From positions 62,001 to 126,000 of the forward strand of contig CAIZWN010000079.1 in NCBI GenBank assembly GCA_903936705.1: a stretch of 64,000 bases of DNA, read 5' to 3'. The stretch is from an uncultured Myxococcales bacterium (lineage in GTDB: Bacteria > Myxococcota_A > UBA9042 > DTJE01). Under the pieces are notes generated by a model. It was given only the letters and a program-made list of their open reading frames with translations, had not been told where the DNA came from and ran no database searches. Made by a program: the position numbers and the translations under genes. This document shows positions 44,418-53,176 of this stretch, piece after piece (the first letter of the stretch is position 1; every line of letters begins with the position of its first letter).

Positions 44418-45704
44418 CTACCACCGCACCAGCGCCGACAACCCGGCCCCGCCGGGACCACCCGGTGCCACCGTGACCTTGGACTCGGGAAGGAAGTACA
44501 GCACCAGCCCCGACGCAAGAGCGGCGCCCCCCAGGGTCAGGCACGTCAACGCCGCAATGCGCTTGGTCGTGGCGCTGTCCCACCAGGGTTGTACGTTCTT
44601 GCGGTATTCATCCTGGACGCTGGCAGAGTTCGGGTCCAGTCTGTCATAGGCGCTGGACATCTGTTTGAAGTCCCGGTAGGCCAGCCCGTACGACACTGAA
44701 CCCGCCGCCACAAGTGCAATCCCGACGCCCATGGCACTCCACGCTCCGATCCGCCTTGGGGACATGCCTCGCTTGGCGGCCACCGTCTGAACGGGTGGCG
44801 GCACTTCGATGGCGACCGGTATCAGATCGGCACGCACCAACAGCGTCTGCCCCACGGCCAGCGTGACTTCCTGGTCCAGCGGCTTGTGCCCCGCGGCCTC
44901 GGCGCGAACCAGATGCGACCCGGCCTTGGTGCGAACCTCCTGCGGAGCAATACCCGCAAAAAGGCCGTCCACAAACACCGAAGCATCCTTCGTCCGGCTT
45001 TCAACCCGCAGCACTGTCTGCGTCGGCACCAACACCAGGGCAACCGACACCGGAGCCCCCTGCGCGACCACGACCGAGGACTGCGCAGGCTGGTACCCGG
45101 CGGCCTCGGCCAGAACTATGTGGCTGCCCGGAGTGACCCAGGCAGCATGCAGCAGCAACGTATCCGGAGCCTTCCGATCAAGGTATATCCGGGCGTCCGC
45201 AGGCGTCGAAGTGACCTCCAGTTTGCCCAGCGTCCTGCCCAGGACCGCGTCCAGTTTCTGCAGCAGATCGCGGGCCTCACCGCGTTCCTTGTCGTTACGA
45301 GCCACGGTCAGGTACCGGACCGCCCACGGGTACGCACGGGCAGGGTCCTGGACCGCATCCGTCAGGACCGTGGCGATGTTGTACAGGTAGGACGGATTCG
45401 GGTTCAGGGCATACGCACGCTGGAACCCGTCGACGGTCTCGACGTACCTGCCAGCCTGCGCGTCCTTCACCGCCTGCGCCGCCAGGGCCTTGCCCTCGGC
45501 CACCGCACCAACCGAGTCCTGGGCACTTGCAAACAAGGGCGCAAGAATGAACGTCAACGCGGCAAGCGCGGCAAGGCACCCCCGCAACAGCACCTTCGGC
45601 GCCGCGTCCCAGTGGCCATCCAGCTGCGCCGTGGAAGCATCGCAACAACAGCGCGTGACGTCGCCGTCGAACTTGCAACCACGGGTTGCGCTGATTCGAA
45701 CCAT
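44418..45704 (-). CDS. TPR/PEGA-domain membrane protein
   Basis: The 428-residue protein has a hydrophobic export segment (LAALAALTFILAPLFASAQ) after an unusually long, Cys-containing N-region. A TPR-like segment follows (AQAGRYVETVDGFQRAYALNPNPSYLYNIATVL). Two PEGA domains come next, near residues 160-225 (GKLEVTSTPADARIYLD) and 230-295 (LRVESRTKDASVFVDG, AGSHLVRAEAAGHKPL). Two transmembrane helices (IGAWSAMGVGIALVAAGSVSYG and IAALTCLTLGGAALASGLVLYF) end the protein. PEGA domains are cell-surface beta modules common in myxobacteria. GGAGG lies 11 bases before the ATG. The stop is 25 bases before the giant lipoprotein start, so the pair is probably one operon. Confidence 0.82.
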   Translation of the reverse strand: MVRISATRGCKFDGDVTRCCCDASTAQLDGHWDAAPKVLLRGCLAALAALTFILAPLFASAQDSVGAVAEGKALAAQAVKDAQAGRYVETVDGFQRAYALNPNPSYLYNIATVLTDAVQDPARAYPWAVRYLTVARNDKERGEARDLLQKLDAVLGRTLGKLEVTSTPADARIYLDRKAPDTLLLHAAWVTPGSHIVLAEAAGYQPAQSSVVVAQGAPVSVALVLVPTQTVLRVESRTKDASVFVDGLFAGIAPQEVRTKAGSHLVRAEAAGHKPLDQEVTLAVGQTLLVRADLIPVAIEVPPPVQTVAAKRGMSPRRIGAWSAMGVGIALVAAGSVSYGLAYRDFKQMSSAYDRLDPNSASVQDEYRKNVQPWWDSATTKRIAALTCLTLGGAALASGLVLYFLPESKVTVAPGGPGGAGLSALVRW

Positions 45705-45843
45705 TGGAATCCAGCCTCCGCCGGCAGTCTAGTCGAATTGGTCGTCTTGGGGTATCCCATCTTCGAAGTGCTACGACTGTCCTGATCTGTACGTAAGCGC
45801 TTGTAATGGTTGTCCGACTGGCCAGAAAGCGGAACGCGCCTGT

Positions 45844-47403
45844 CTACTTGATGTCTCCCAATGCGGCGACGACCTGGTCGTACACCTTCGGCACGCTCGC
45901 CACCTCCAGCCGCTCGTCGGGCGAATGGACGCTCTGGGTCGTCGGGCCGACCGAAATCATGTCAATCCCGGGATATTTCACCCCCGCCACGCTGCACTCG
46001 AGGCCGGCATGGATGGCAGCCACCGACGCGGCCACTCCGTACAAATCCAGGTAGGCCTGCTTCATTATCGCCAGCAGCGCTGAATCGGTGTTGGGCGGCC
46101 AGCTTGAATATGCGCCCTCTATCGTTACGGTGGCGCCAGCCTCCTCGAATACCGTGGCAAATCTCTCGGCTTCGGCGTCACGCTGAAGATCGACGGCGCT
46201 GCGCACGTACACCGTTGCAACGAACTGCCCGGCGCCGATTGAAAGCACTCCGATGTTGCCGGATGTCTCGACCAGGCCTGGCACGTCGGCGCTCATCGCA
46301 AATACGCCCTGCGGAGCGTCGTAGACGGCGCCGATCAGATCCGCCTGCGCCGAATCCTCCATCACCTTGGCCGGCAGATCGATCGCGGTCGCCTTCACGG
46401 CAACGCCAGGATCGCTGTCCGCCAGTTCGCCGGCCACCGTCGCGCCAAAATCATCCAGGTACACGCCGAACGCGGCTGCCTGTTCGGTTGGCAGGGCAAC
46501 CACCACGCTGGTGGCACGCGGGATCGCATTGCTGAGGTTGCCGCCCACCAGGCTGGCAAGACGCAAGCCCAGCGAGGCTGGCGCTTCCACCAGCAACCGC
46601 GCCATCAACTGATGTGCGCTGCCACGCCCCTTGTTGATGTCGGCACCGGAATGGCCGCCGACCAAGCCGTCTATCGTAACCTGCAGCCCGGTCATGCCAC
46701 CTGGTGTCGCGACCTCGACGTACGTCGCCTGAACGTTTACGTACACTCCGCCAGCACTGCTGATCAGAATCTGTCCCTCCAATTCGTTGTCCAGGTTGAT
46801 CAATTTCCTGCCCACCAGCACGTCCGGTGACAAGGCGTTGATGCCTGTGAATCCGTCCTCTTCGTTGACCGTGAACAGCGCTTCCAGGGGACCGTGCGCA
46901 ACATCGTCCGCCTGCAGCAGCGCCATGATCATTGCAACACCGATACCGTCGTCGGCACCCAGCGTGGTGCCGTCGGCATACACCCAACCATCCAGCACGT
47001 ACGCCTCGATGGGGTCTGTCTCGAAATTGTGCGTGGACGCGGCAGTCTTTTGCGGAACCATGTCCATATGAGCCTGCAGAACGACACCAGGACGCCCCGC
47101 CATCCCTGACGTCGCCGGCTTACGGATGATCACGTTGCCGACATCGTCGACAATGGTCTCCAATTCCAGGGCCCGCCCGAAGTCGGCAATAAAGGCCGAC
47201 ACCCTCGATTCATGGTGCGAAGGCCGTGGAATCTGCGTGAGATCCTGGAAGTTTTCCCAGATGCTGGGGTATGGCAACGCCGCTGCGATATCTGCCAGCG
47301 GAACACGCTGATTTGACGACGCCTCATCGGACTCGCATCCGAGCGACCCGAACGCGATGAACATGCCAACTGAGATAGTCAGGATCGTTTTGTGGAAAAG
47401 CAC
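45844..47403 (-). CDS. pepD: PepD-type aminoacyl-histidine dipeptidase, predicted lipoprotein
   Basis: The 519-residue protein is an M20/M28-type zinc dipeptidase (Xaa-His, carnosinase-like). Zinc and catalytic residues are visible in VLQAHMDMVPQK, TLGADDGIG and VNEEDGFTGI, with GGHSGADINKGRGSA and AIHAGLECS later on. Unlike cytoplasmic PepD it starts with a lipoprotein signal (TILTISVGMFIAFGSLGC), so it acts outside the inner membrane. The start is GTG at 47403: AGGAGG lies five bases upstream, while an in-frame ATG at 47472 has no such site. A fitting promoter lies at 47484-47512. Confidence 0.88.
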   Translation of the reverse strand: MLFHKTILTISVGMFIAFGSLGCESDEASSNQRVPLADIAAALPYPSIWENFQDLTQIPRPSHHESRVSAFIADFGRALELETIVDDVGNVIIRKPATSGMAGRPGVVLQAHMDMVPQKTAASTHNFETDPIEAYVLDGWVYADGTTLGADDGIGVAMIMALLQADDVAHGPLEALFTVNEEDGFTGINALSPDVLVGRKLINLDNELEGQILISSAGGVYVNVQATYVEVATPGGMTGLQVTIDGLVGGHSGADINKGRGSAHQLMARLLVEAPASLGLRLASLVGGNLSNAIPRATSVVVALPTEQAAAFGVYLDDFGATVAGELADSDPGVAVKATAIDLPAKVMEDSAQADLIGAVYDAPQGVFAMSADVPGLVETSGNIGVLSIGAGQFVATVYVRSAVDLQRDAEAERFATVFEEAGATVTIEGAYSSWPPNTDSALLAIMKQAYLDLYGVAASVAAIHAGLECSVAGVKYPGIDMISVGPTTQSVHSPDERLEVASVPKVYDQVVAALGDIK

Positions 47404-47483
47404 ATCCGCCTCCTTCCGTTGTAGTTTGACAGCGCCGCCTTGAAACCTATCGGACGCGAACCTACAGGCCATCCTAGGGGCGG

Positions 47484-47512
47484 ATGCTAGGTCCTGGTGT
47501 ACACGTGGTCAA
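47484..47512 (-). promoter_or_regulatory. Putative promoter of the pepD-like gene
   Basis: TTGACC (47507-47512), 17 bases, TAGCAT (47484-47489) on the minus strand. It lies about 80 bases before the GTG start. Confidence 0.5.
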
Positions 47513-47887
47513 CAACGTTGGTTGCAATAATTCTTCACGTCATCGGCAGCACAAGTAGTCAGATACAAAGCGTCCAGAATGACCTCTGGCCCATCGGAAC
47601 CTCGGATGTCGGCACTACCATTACGGTCTTTCATCGGCTGGGTAGACCGCCGCGCCATTGCGCATCGGCGGCCATACCCTTTGACCAAGCCACTTACTCG
47701 GGTATGCAAGGATTTGTCCCGACATAGCCCAGGAGATTGAGCTGTTCAGGTTGGTCGGGCGTTATCAGGATGGGCCGCTTCGACATTGCGCGCGTCAACT
47801 GACAGGCCGCTTACAGCCACAAGCGACCGATTCCTCTGTGACGGCGCCGGATCCTGCCACCATTCGACCTGTTCATGCTTGCTTGCC
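47513..47887. other. Intergenic region without recognised gene
   Basis: About 375 bases between the divergent promoters of the pepD-like gene and the small lipoprotein gene. Only short open frames occur, none with a ribosome site or a family I recognise. It could hold a decayed gene. Confidence 0.4.
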
Positions 47888-47888
47888 G

Positions 47889-47916
47889 TGGACACCAGGG
47901 TTTGATGAACTATAAT
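47889..47916 (+). promoter_or_regulatory. Promoter of the small lipoprotein gene
   Basis: TGGACA (47889-47894), 16 bases, TATAAT (47911-47916). The -10 is perfect and the -35 matches five of six. The coding start follows about 80 bases downstream. Confidence 0.65.
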
Positions 47917-48003
47917 GCCGCCAGGTTGCCATCGGGGCTCCCGTCAAGGTGAACGGAAGACGCCTCTGGAGTCGGCCTGGGCGTGAAAACTAAAGGGGAC
48001 GTT

Positions 48004-48639
48004 ATGAAAAACAAGGTTTTGGGTCTTGGCGCGATTCTGCTGGTCTTCGCATTCGGGGCCTGCTCGACCACCACGCTGACCCAGGTGTGGAAGGATCCGG
48101 AACTTAAGGCTGGAGCCCTGAAGAAGATCGTCGTGGTGGCGATTGCCAACACACCGACCAGGCGCCAGTTTTTCGAGGACGAACTTGCCAAGCACCTTGC
48201 ATCGCATGGCATGAGCGTCATCAAGAGCTACAACGTGATGACCCTCGAGGAAATGAAGGACAAGAAGGGCGCCGCGGAAGTGTTCCGTGGCATGGGAATG
48301 GACGCCGTTCTTGCAGCGCGTCTGGTTGACAGGAAGACGATCGAAAAGAGCTCGACAACCCGCCACGTCATTTCCATTGGACACTTCTATGGCGGGTGGG
48401 AAGGCTATTACGAGACCGAGTATGCGTACATGCTTTCGCCCAGCCAGAACGACGTCGAAGAAGTGGCCAAGCTGGAAACCAACGTATGGGACCTGGCTAC
48501 CAAGAAGCTGGCATGGTCGGCGCTGTCCGACACCTGGCTGGACAGGGCAGCAAAGGATGTTCTGCTTTCCGACTTCCTGGGCACATTGGTCAGTCGCATG
48601 AAGGCTGACGGCATGTTCCCCGTCAAGGCCGAGAAGTAA
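48004..48639 (+). CDS. Small lipoprotein of unknown function
   Basis: The 211-residue product starts MKNKVLGLGAILLVFAFGAC, a lipoprotein signal with Cys at residue 20, followed by STTTLTQVWKDPELKAGALKKIVVVAIANTPTRR in part. The body is an alpha/beta fold with KKIVVVAIA and MDAVLAARLVDRK that recalls small DUF4136-like lipoproteins, but I cannot place it firmly. AAAGGGGA precedes the ATG at 48004. It has its own promoter and lies 85 bases before the efflux operon, so it may be read through into it. Confidence 0.75.
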   Translation: MKNKVLGLGAILLVFAFGACSTTTLTQVWKDPELKAGALKKIVVVAIANTPTRRQFFEDELAKHLASHGMSVIKSYNVMTLEEMKDKKGAAEVFRGMGMDAVLAARLVDRKTIEKSSTTRHVISIGHFYGGWEGYYETEYAYMLSPSQNDVEEVAKLETNVWDLATKKLAWSALSDTWLDRAAKDVLLSDFLGTLVSRMKADGMFPVKAEK

Positions 48640-48724
48640 CCGTTCGTCATTTCGGACGTTGACCCCATTTTCACAGGTACGGGATCAGGTGCTTCTGGAA
48701 TACGTTTCCACCAAGAGGAAATCC

Positions 48725-49984
48725 ATGCTCGACAGCTTTTGTTCAGGGCTTCGCGCCACCTTGATGATCGGCCTGTTGCTGGCCATTGCTGCCTGCGCCA
48801 AGCCGAAAGTACCGGTAGCAATGCCGCCTCCCGAGGTCCCGGTGGTGACCTTGGCAGGCAAGGACACGCCGCTGGAATTCGAACTGGTGGCGCAGTTGCG
48901 CGGCTTCGAGGACGTCGAAATTCGCGCACGCGTCGAGGGCTACCTGAAATCAATCGATTATCAGGAAGGATCGACGGTTCAGAAGGGAGCATTCCTTTTC
49001 AGCATCGACGACCGGCAGAACCGCGCCGCTGTTGCGCAAGCCGAGGCCTCGCTGGCCAACGTCGAAGCCCAGTACCAGAAGGCCGATCTGGACGTAAAGC
49101 GATTCACCCCCCTGGCGGCCGAGCGCGCCGTCAGCCAGGCCGAACTGGACAACGCGCTGTCGGCCCGAAAATCGGGCGCTGCGCAGGTCAACGCTGCCAA
49201 GGCAAATCTGGACGTGGCGCGACTGAACCTTTCATACACGGGGCTGTACTCGCCCATCACGGGATTGGCCGGCAGGGCCGAACACAAGGTGGGCGACCTG
49301 GTCGGGAAGGGCGAACCGACGCTGTTGACCACCGTGTCATCAATCGATCCGATCCGCGTCAGCGTGGCCATTCCCGAAGCCGACTACCTGCGTTTTGCGA
49401 AGGCGATCGCACCTGACCCGGCCGGCCCAGCGCCAACCCCGCCCACGCTGATCCTTTCTGACGGCACCCGACATCCCCACCCAGGCAAGGTGATATTTAT
49501 CGATCGCGCCGTCGATCCCAAGACCGGCACGTTGCGCATCGATCTGGCTTTCCCCAATCCCGAAAAGACCCTCCGCCCCGGCTTGTACGGCAAGGTCAAG
49601 GCACTGTCAGACGTGGTCAGGAAAGCGCTGCTGGTGCCGCAGCGGGCCGTTCTGGAACTGCAAGGCACATACACGGTAGTCGTGGTCGGCGAAGGGGACA
49701 AGGTCCAGACGCGGAAGGTGAAGCCCGGCGAGAAGGTCGGCAGCCAGTGGATCATCGAGGAAGGCCTGAAGGACGGGGACAGGGTCGTGGTCGAAGGATC
49801 CCAGCGACTGCGCGATGGCATGGTGGTAGTGCCGAAGCCCGTCGGGGCGCCGGCAGCAGGCGCTGCGCAAACGGGTGCGCCGCCAACAGGTGCGCCGACA
49901 GCAGGAGCGCCCACAGCAGCGCCAACGGCGCCCGCGACGCCCGCCGCAGCACCATCGAGTCCCGCTCCGGCCGGAGGCAGGTAA
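48725..49984 (+). CDS. RND efflux periplasmic adaptor (AcrA/MexA family) lipoprotein
   Basis: The 419-residue adaptor links the RND pump to the outer-membrane channel. The signal ends in a lipobox (LLLAIAAC). Family parts: barrel-sandwich half FEDVEIRARVEGYLKSIDYQEG, the alpha hairpin (AVAQAEASLANVEAQYQKADLDVKR), the second lipoyl half YSPITGLAGRAEHKVGDLVG and the beta-barrel DPKTGTLRIDLAFPNPEKTLRPG. The C-terminal 40 residues are Ala/Pro/Thr-rich low complexity. AGAGGAA precedes the ATG at 48725. It is followed three bases later by the pump gene. Confidence 0.95.
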   Translation: MLDSFCSGLRATLMIGLLLAIAACAKPKVPVAMPPPEVPVVTLAGKDTPLEFELVAQLRGFEDVEIRARVEGYLKSIDYQEGSTVQKGAFLFSIDDRQNRAAVAQAEASLANVEAQYQKADLDVKRFTPLAAERAVSQAELDNALSARKSGAAQVNAAKANLDVARLNLSYTGLYSPITGLAGRAEHKVGDLVGKGEPTLLTTVSSIDPIRVSVAIPEADYLRFAKAIAPDPAGPAPTPPTLILSDGTRHPHPGKVIFIDRAVDPKTGTLRIDLAFPNPEKTLRPGLYGKVKALSDVVRKALLVPQRAVLELQGTYTVVVVGEGDKVQTRKVKPGEKVGSQWIIEEGLKDGDRVVVEGSQRLRDGMVVVPKPVGAPAAGAAQTGAPPTGAPTAGAPTAAPTAPATPAAAPSSPAPAGGR

Positions 49985-49987
49985 GTC

Positions 49988-52900
49988 ATGGGCGCCTTCT
50001 TCATCCGCCGGCCGATCGTCGCGATGGTCATCTCGATCGTCACCCTGATCGTGGGCGTGGTATCGCTGACGCGGCTTCCAATTGCGCAGTACCCGGACAT
50101 AACTCCCCCGGTCATCCAGGTCGCCACAACCTACACGGGCGCCAGCGCGGTCGACGTCGAAGCGTCGGTGGCGGCGCCCATCGAGCAGCAGGTCAACGGT
50201 GTCGACGGCATGATCTACATGAAGTCGACGAACGCGAACGACGGCACCTACAGCCTGTCGGTGTCATTCGATGTCGGGTCGAACCTGGACATGTCCAACG
50301 TGCTGGTGCAGAACCGGGTTTCCCAGGCCACCGCGGCGCTGCCACAGTCGGTCAAGAACTACGGCGTCACGGTAAAGAAGTCCCTGAACTTCCCGCTGAT
50401 GCTGGTGTCGCTGACCTCGCCGTCCGGCGCCTTCGACAACGATTTCCTGTCGAACTACGCGGCCATCAACATCAACGACCAATTGAAGCGCATCGCCGGC
50501 GTGGGCGACGTGTCCAACCTCGGCGGATCGGACTACGCGATGCGCATCTGGGTGCGCCCCGACCGCCTGAAGACCCTGGGCCTGACCGTCACCGATCTTA
50601 CGAACGCAGTGCAGCAGCAGAACGTGCTGGTGCCTGTCGGCCAGATCGGAGGTGCGCCCGCCGCCAAGGGAACCGAGTTCACGTACGCAGTCCGAACCCG
50701 CGGCAGGCTGCTGGACGCCACCGAGTTCGGCGACATCATCGTGCGTTCAAATGCCGACGGTTCGCAGACCCGTATGAAAGACGTGGCCCGCATCGAGATG
50801 GGCGCGCTGCTGTACAAGTCGCAGGGGCGCCTGAACGGCAAGCCCGCTGCCATCATCGCGGTCTACCAGTCCCCGGGATCCAATGCACTGGCCGTCGCTG
50901 ACGAGGTCAAGAAGACAGTCGCGGAACTGGCCAAGGCGTTCCCGCCCGGCGTCACGCAGGAAAACACCCTTGACACCACCCTCGCAATCACCGCAGGCAT
51001 CGAGGAGATTGTCCAGACACTGTTCGAGGCTCTGCTGCTGGTCATCCTGGTAGTGTTCATCTTCCTGCAGAACTGGCGTGCGACTCTGATTCCGCTGCTG
51101 ACGGTGCCGGTGTCGCTGATCGGCACCTTCATCATCTTCCCGCTTCTGGGCTTTTCGGTGAACACACTGTCACTGCTGGGATTGGTGCTGGCGATCGGCA
51201 TCGTCGTCGATGACGCGATCGTGGTGGTCGAGGCAGTCATGCACCACATCGAACATGGCATGTCGCCCAAGGAGGCTACCGCCCAAGCCATGAAGGAGGT
51301 CTCGGGTCCGGTCATCGCCATCGCGCTGGTGCTGACCGCCGTCTTCGTGCCGGTAGCCTTCATTGCCGGTATTTCCGGGCAACTCTACCAGCAGTTCGCC
51401 ATCACCATCGCGGTGTCGGTCCTGTTCTCGGCCATGAACGCGTTGACGCTTTCGCCGGCGCTGGCCTCGCTGATCCTGAAGCCCAAGGGCACGAAACAAT
51501 CGTTCCTTCAACCTTTCTACAACGGCTTCAACAAGGTATTCGACCGCATCACGGGCGGCTACCTGACCATCACCGGGCATCTGGTACGCAAGTTGTTCCG
51601 CAGCGTGATCCTTGTCGCGATCGCGGCGGTTGCTGCAATTGTGCTGGGCGGACGCATCCCCTCGGGATTCGTTCCGGACGAGGACAACGGGTACTTCATG
51701 GCGGCCGTGCAACTGCCCGACGCGTCCTCGCTGGAACGCACGGACGCCGCGACACGCAAGGCCGAAGCCATTCTGATGAACGAGCCCACGGTGGCATACA
51801 CCACGGCAGTGACCGGCTTCAGCATGCTTTCGGGCGCCTTCGCATCCAACACTGCCTTTATCTTCGTGTCGCTGAAGCCCTGGGATGAACGGAAGGGAGC
51901 CGGCGAGGGAGTGCCCGACGTGATGCGGCGCGTGAACGGTAAATTCTACATGGGCATCCCTGAGGCCGCCGCGTTCGCCTTCGGCCCCCCGCCCATTCCC
52001 GGCCTGGGAACCGGTTCAGGATTCTCGTTCATGCTGGAGGATCGCAGCGGAGGCGAGCCCGAGTACCTGGCTGCGAACCTGGACAAGTTCATGATTGAAT
52101 TGAAAAAGCGCCCTGAGATCGGCATGTCCAACAGCATCTACCGCGCTGCGGTGCCGCAGATCTTCGCGGACGTGGACGGCGAAAAGGTGCTGAAGGTCGG
52201 GGTCCCCCTCACCGACGTCCTTACCACGATGGGATCGTTCCTTGGCGGCAACTACATCAACGACTTCAACCGTTTCGGACGCGTCTACAAGGTGTTCTTG
52301 CAGGCCGAACCCGAGTACAGGAAGTCGATCAAGGATCTTGGCCTGTTCCACGTGCGCGGACCTAACGGCGACATGATCCCGCTGGATACGCTGGTATCGA
52401 CCAGACCCACCGCGGGCCCGGAGTACACCAACCGCTACAACCTATACAGGACGGCCGAGGTCACTGGCGTTCCAGCCCCGGGGTTCAGTTCAGCCGAGGC
52501 GATGAAGGCCATCGAAGAAGTGGCGGCCTCGGTCCTGCCCAAGGACATGGGCTACCAGTGGTCGAACGTGTCGTACCAGGAAAAGAAGGCCGAAGGCACG
52601 GCGACGATGGTGTTCGTTTTCGCCCTGATCATGGTCTTCCTGATCCTTGCGGCCCAGTACGAAAGCTGGACGCTTCCGGGCAGCGTACTTTTGGGGACCC
52701 CGTTCGCGGTTCTTGGCGCCTTCCTTGGCTTGTGGCTGGCCAGATTCACCAGTGACAGCTACGTCAACAACATCTTCGCGCAAATCGGACTGATCATGCT
52801 GGTGGGCCTGGCGGCCAAGAACGCCATCCTGATCGTCGAATTTGCCAAGATGAACGTCGAGAAGGGCATGGCGCCGGTCGAGGCCGCCATGGACGCCGCC

Positions 52901-53176
52901 AAGTTGCGCCTGCGTCCCATCCTGATGACCGCCTTCGCCTTCATCCTGGGCGTCATCCCGCTGGTTCGGGCACAGGGAGCAGGCGCCGAAAGCCGCAAGG
53001 TGATGGGCATAACGGTGTTCTCGGGCATGCTTGTAGCCACGCTGCTGGCGGTCTTCCTTGTGCCGGCTCTGTTCGTCCTGATCGAATCCCTGAATCGCAA
53101 GCGCGACACGCCTGCGAAGTCCGGCAAAGGCGAGGCGCCCGTGACACATCCCACTCAACAGCAAGGGACACCGTGA
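49988..53176 (+). CDS. RND multidrug efflux pump, HAE-1 family (AcrB-like)
   Basis: The 1062-residue inner-membrane proton-driven pump starts MGAFFIRRPIVAMVISIVTLIVG, typical for AcrB. The proton-relay residues are present: the Asp pair in GIVVDDAIVVVE on helix 4 and the Lys in VGLAAKNAILIVEFA on helix 10. Periplasmic segments such as QYPDITPPVIQV, FDVGSNLDMSNVLVQNR and PSGFVPDEDNGYFMAAVQLPD match HAE-1 pumps for drugs and amphiphiles. It overlaps the channel gene by four bases (GTGA). Actual substrates cannot be told. Confidence 0.97.
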   Translation: MGAFFIRRPIVAMVISIVTLIVGVVSLTRLPIAQYPDITPPVIQVATTYTGASAVDVEASVAAPIEQQVNGVDGMIYMKSTNANDGTYSLSVSFDVGSNLDMSNVLVQNRVSQATAALPQSVKNYGVTVKKSLNFPLMLVSLTSPSGAFDNDFLSNYAAININDQLKRIAGVGDVSNLGGSDYAMRIWVRPDRLKTLGLTVTDLTNAVQQQNVLVPVGQIGGAPAAKGTEFTYAVRTRGRLLDATEFGDIIVRSNADGSQTRMKDVARIEMGALLYKSQGRLNGKPAAIIAVYQSPGSNALAVADEVKKTVAELAKAFPPGVTQENTLDTTLAITAGIEEIVQTLFEALLLVILVVFIFLQNWRATLIPLLTVPVSLIGTFIIFPLLGFSVNTLSLLGLVLAIGIVVDDAIVVVEAVMHHIEHGMSPKEATAQAMKEVSGPVIAIALVLTAVFVPVAFIAGISGQLYQQFAITIAVSVLFSAMNALTLSPALASLILKPKGTKQSFLQPFYNGFNKVFDRITGGYLTITGHLVRKLFRSVILVAIAAVAAIVLGGRIPSGFVPDEDNGYFMAAVQLPDASSLERTDAATRKAEAILMNEPTVAYTTAVTGFSMLSGAFASNTAFIFVSLKPWDERKGAGEGVPDVMRRVNGKFYMGIPEAAAFAFGPPPIPGLGTGSGFSFMLEDRSGGEPEYLAANLDKFMIELKKRPEIGMSNSIYRAAVPQIFADVDGEKVLKVGVPLTDVLTTMGSFLGGNYINDFNRFGRVYKVFLQAEPEYRKSIKDLGLFHVRGPNGDMIPLDTLVSTRPTAGPEYTNRYNLYRTAEVTGVPAPGFSSAEAMKAIEEVAASVLPKDMGYQWSNVSYQEKKAEGTATMVFVFALIMVFLILAAQYESWTLPGSVLLGTPFAVLGAFLGLWLARFTSDSYVNNIFAQIGLIMLVGLAAKNAILIVEFAKMNVEKGMAPVEAAMDAAKLRLRPILMTAFAFILGVIPLVRAQGAGAESRKVMGITVFSGMLVATLLAVFLVPALFVLIESLNRKRDTPAKSGKGEAPVTHPTQQQGTP

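Noticed and set aside
45705-45843. Promoter for the PEGA/giant lipoprotein pair
   Set aside because: Several AT-rich hexamers occur, but no pair matches both boxes at 16-18 base spacing.
47497-47727. 76-codon open frame between the pepD-like gene and the small lipoprotein gene
   Set aside because: No ribosome binding site or recognisable similarity, and its start overlaps the pepD promoter.
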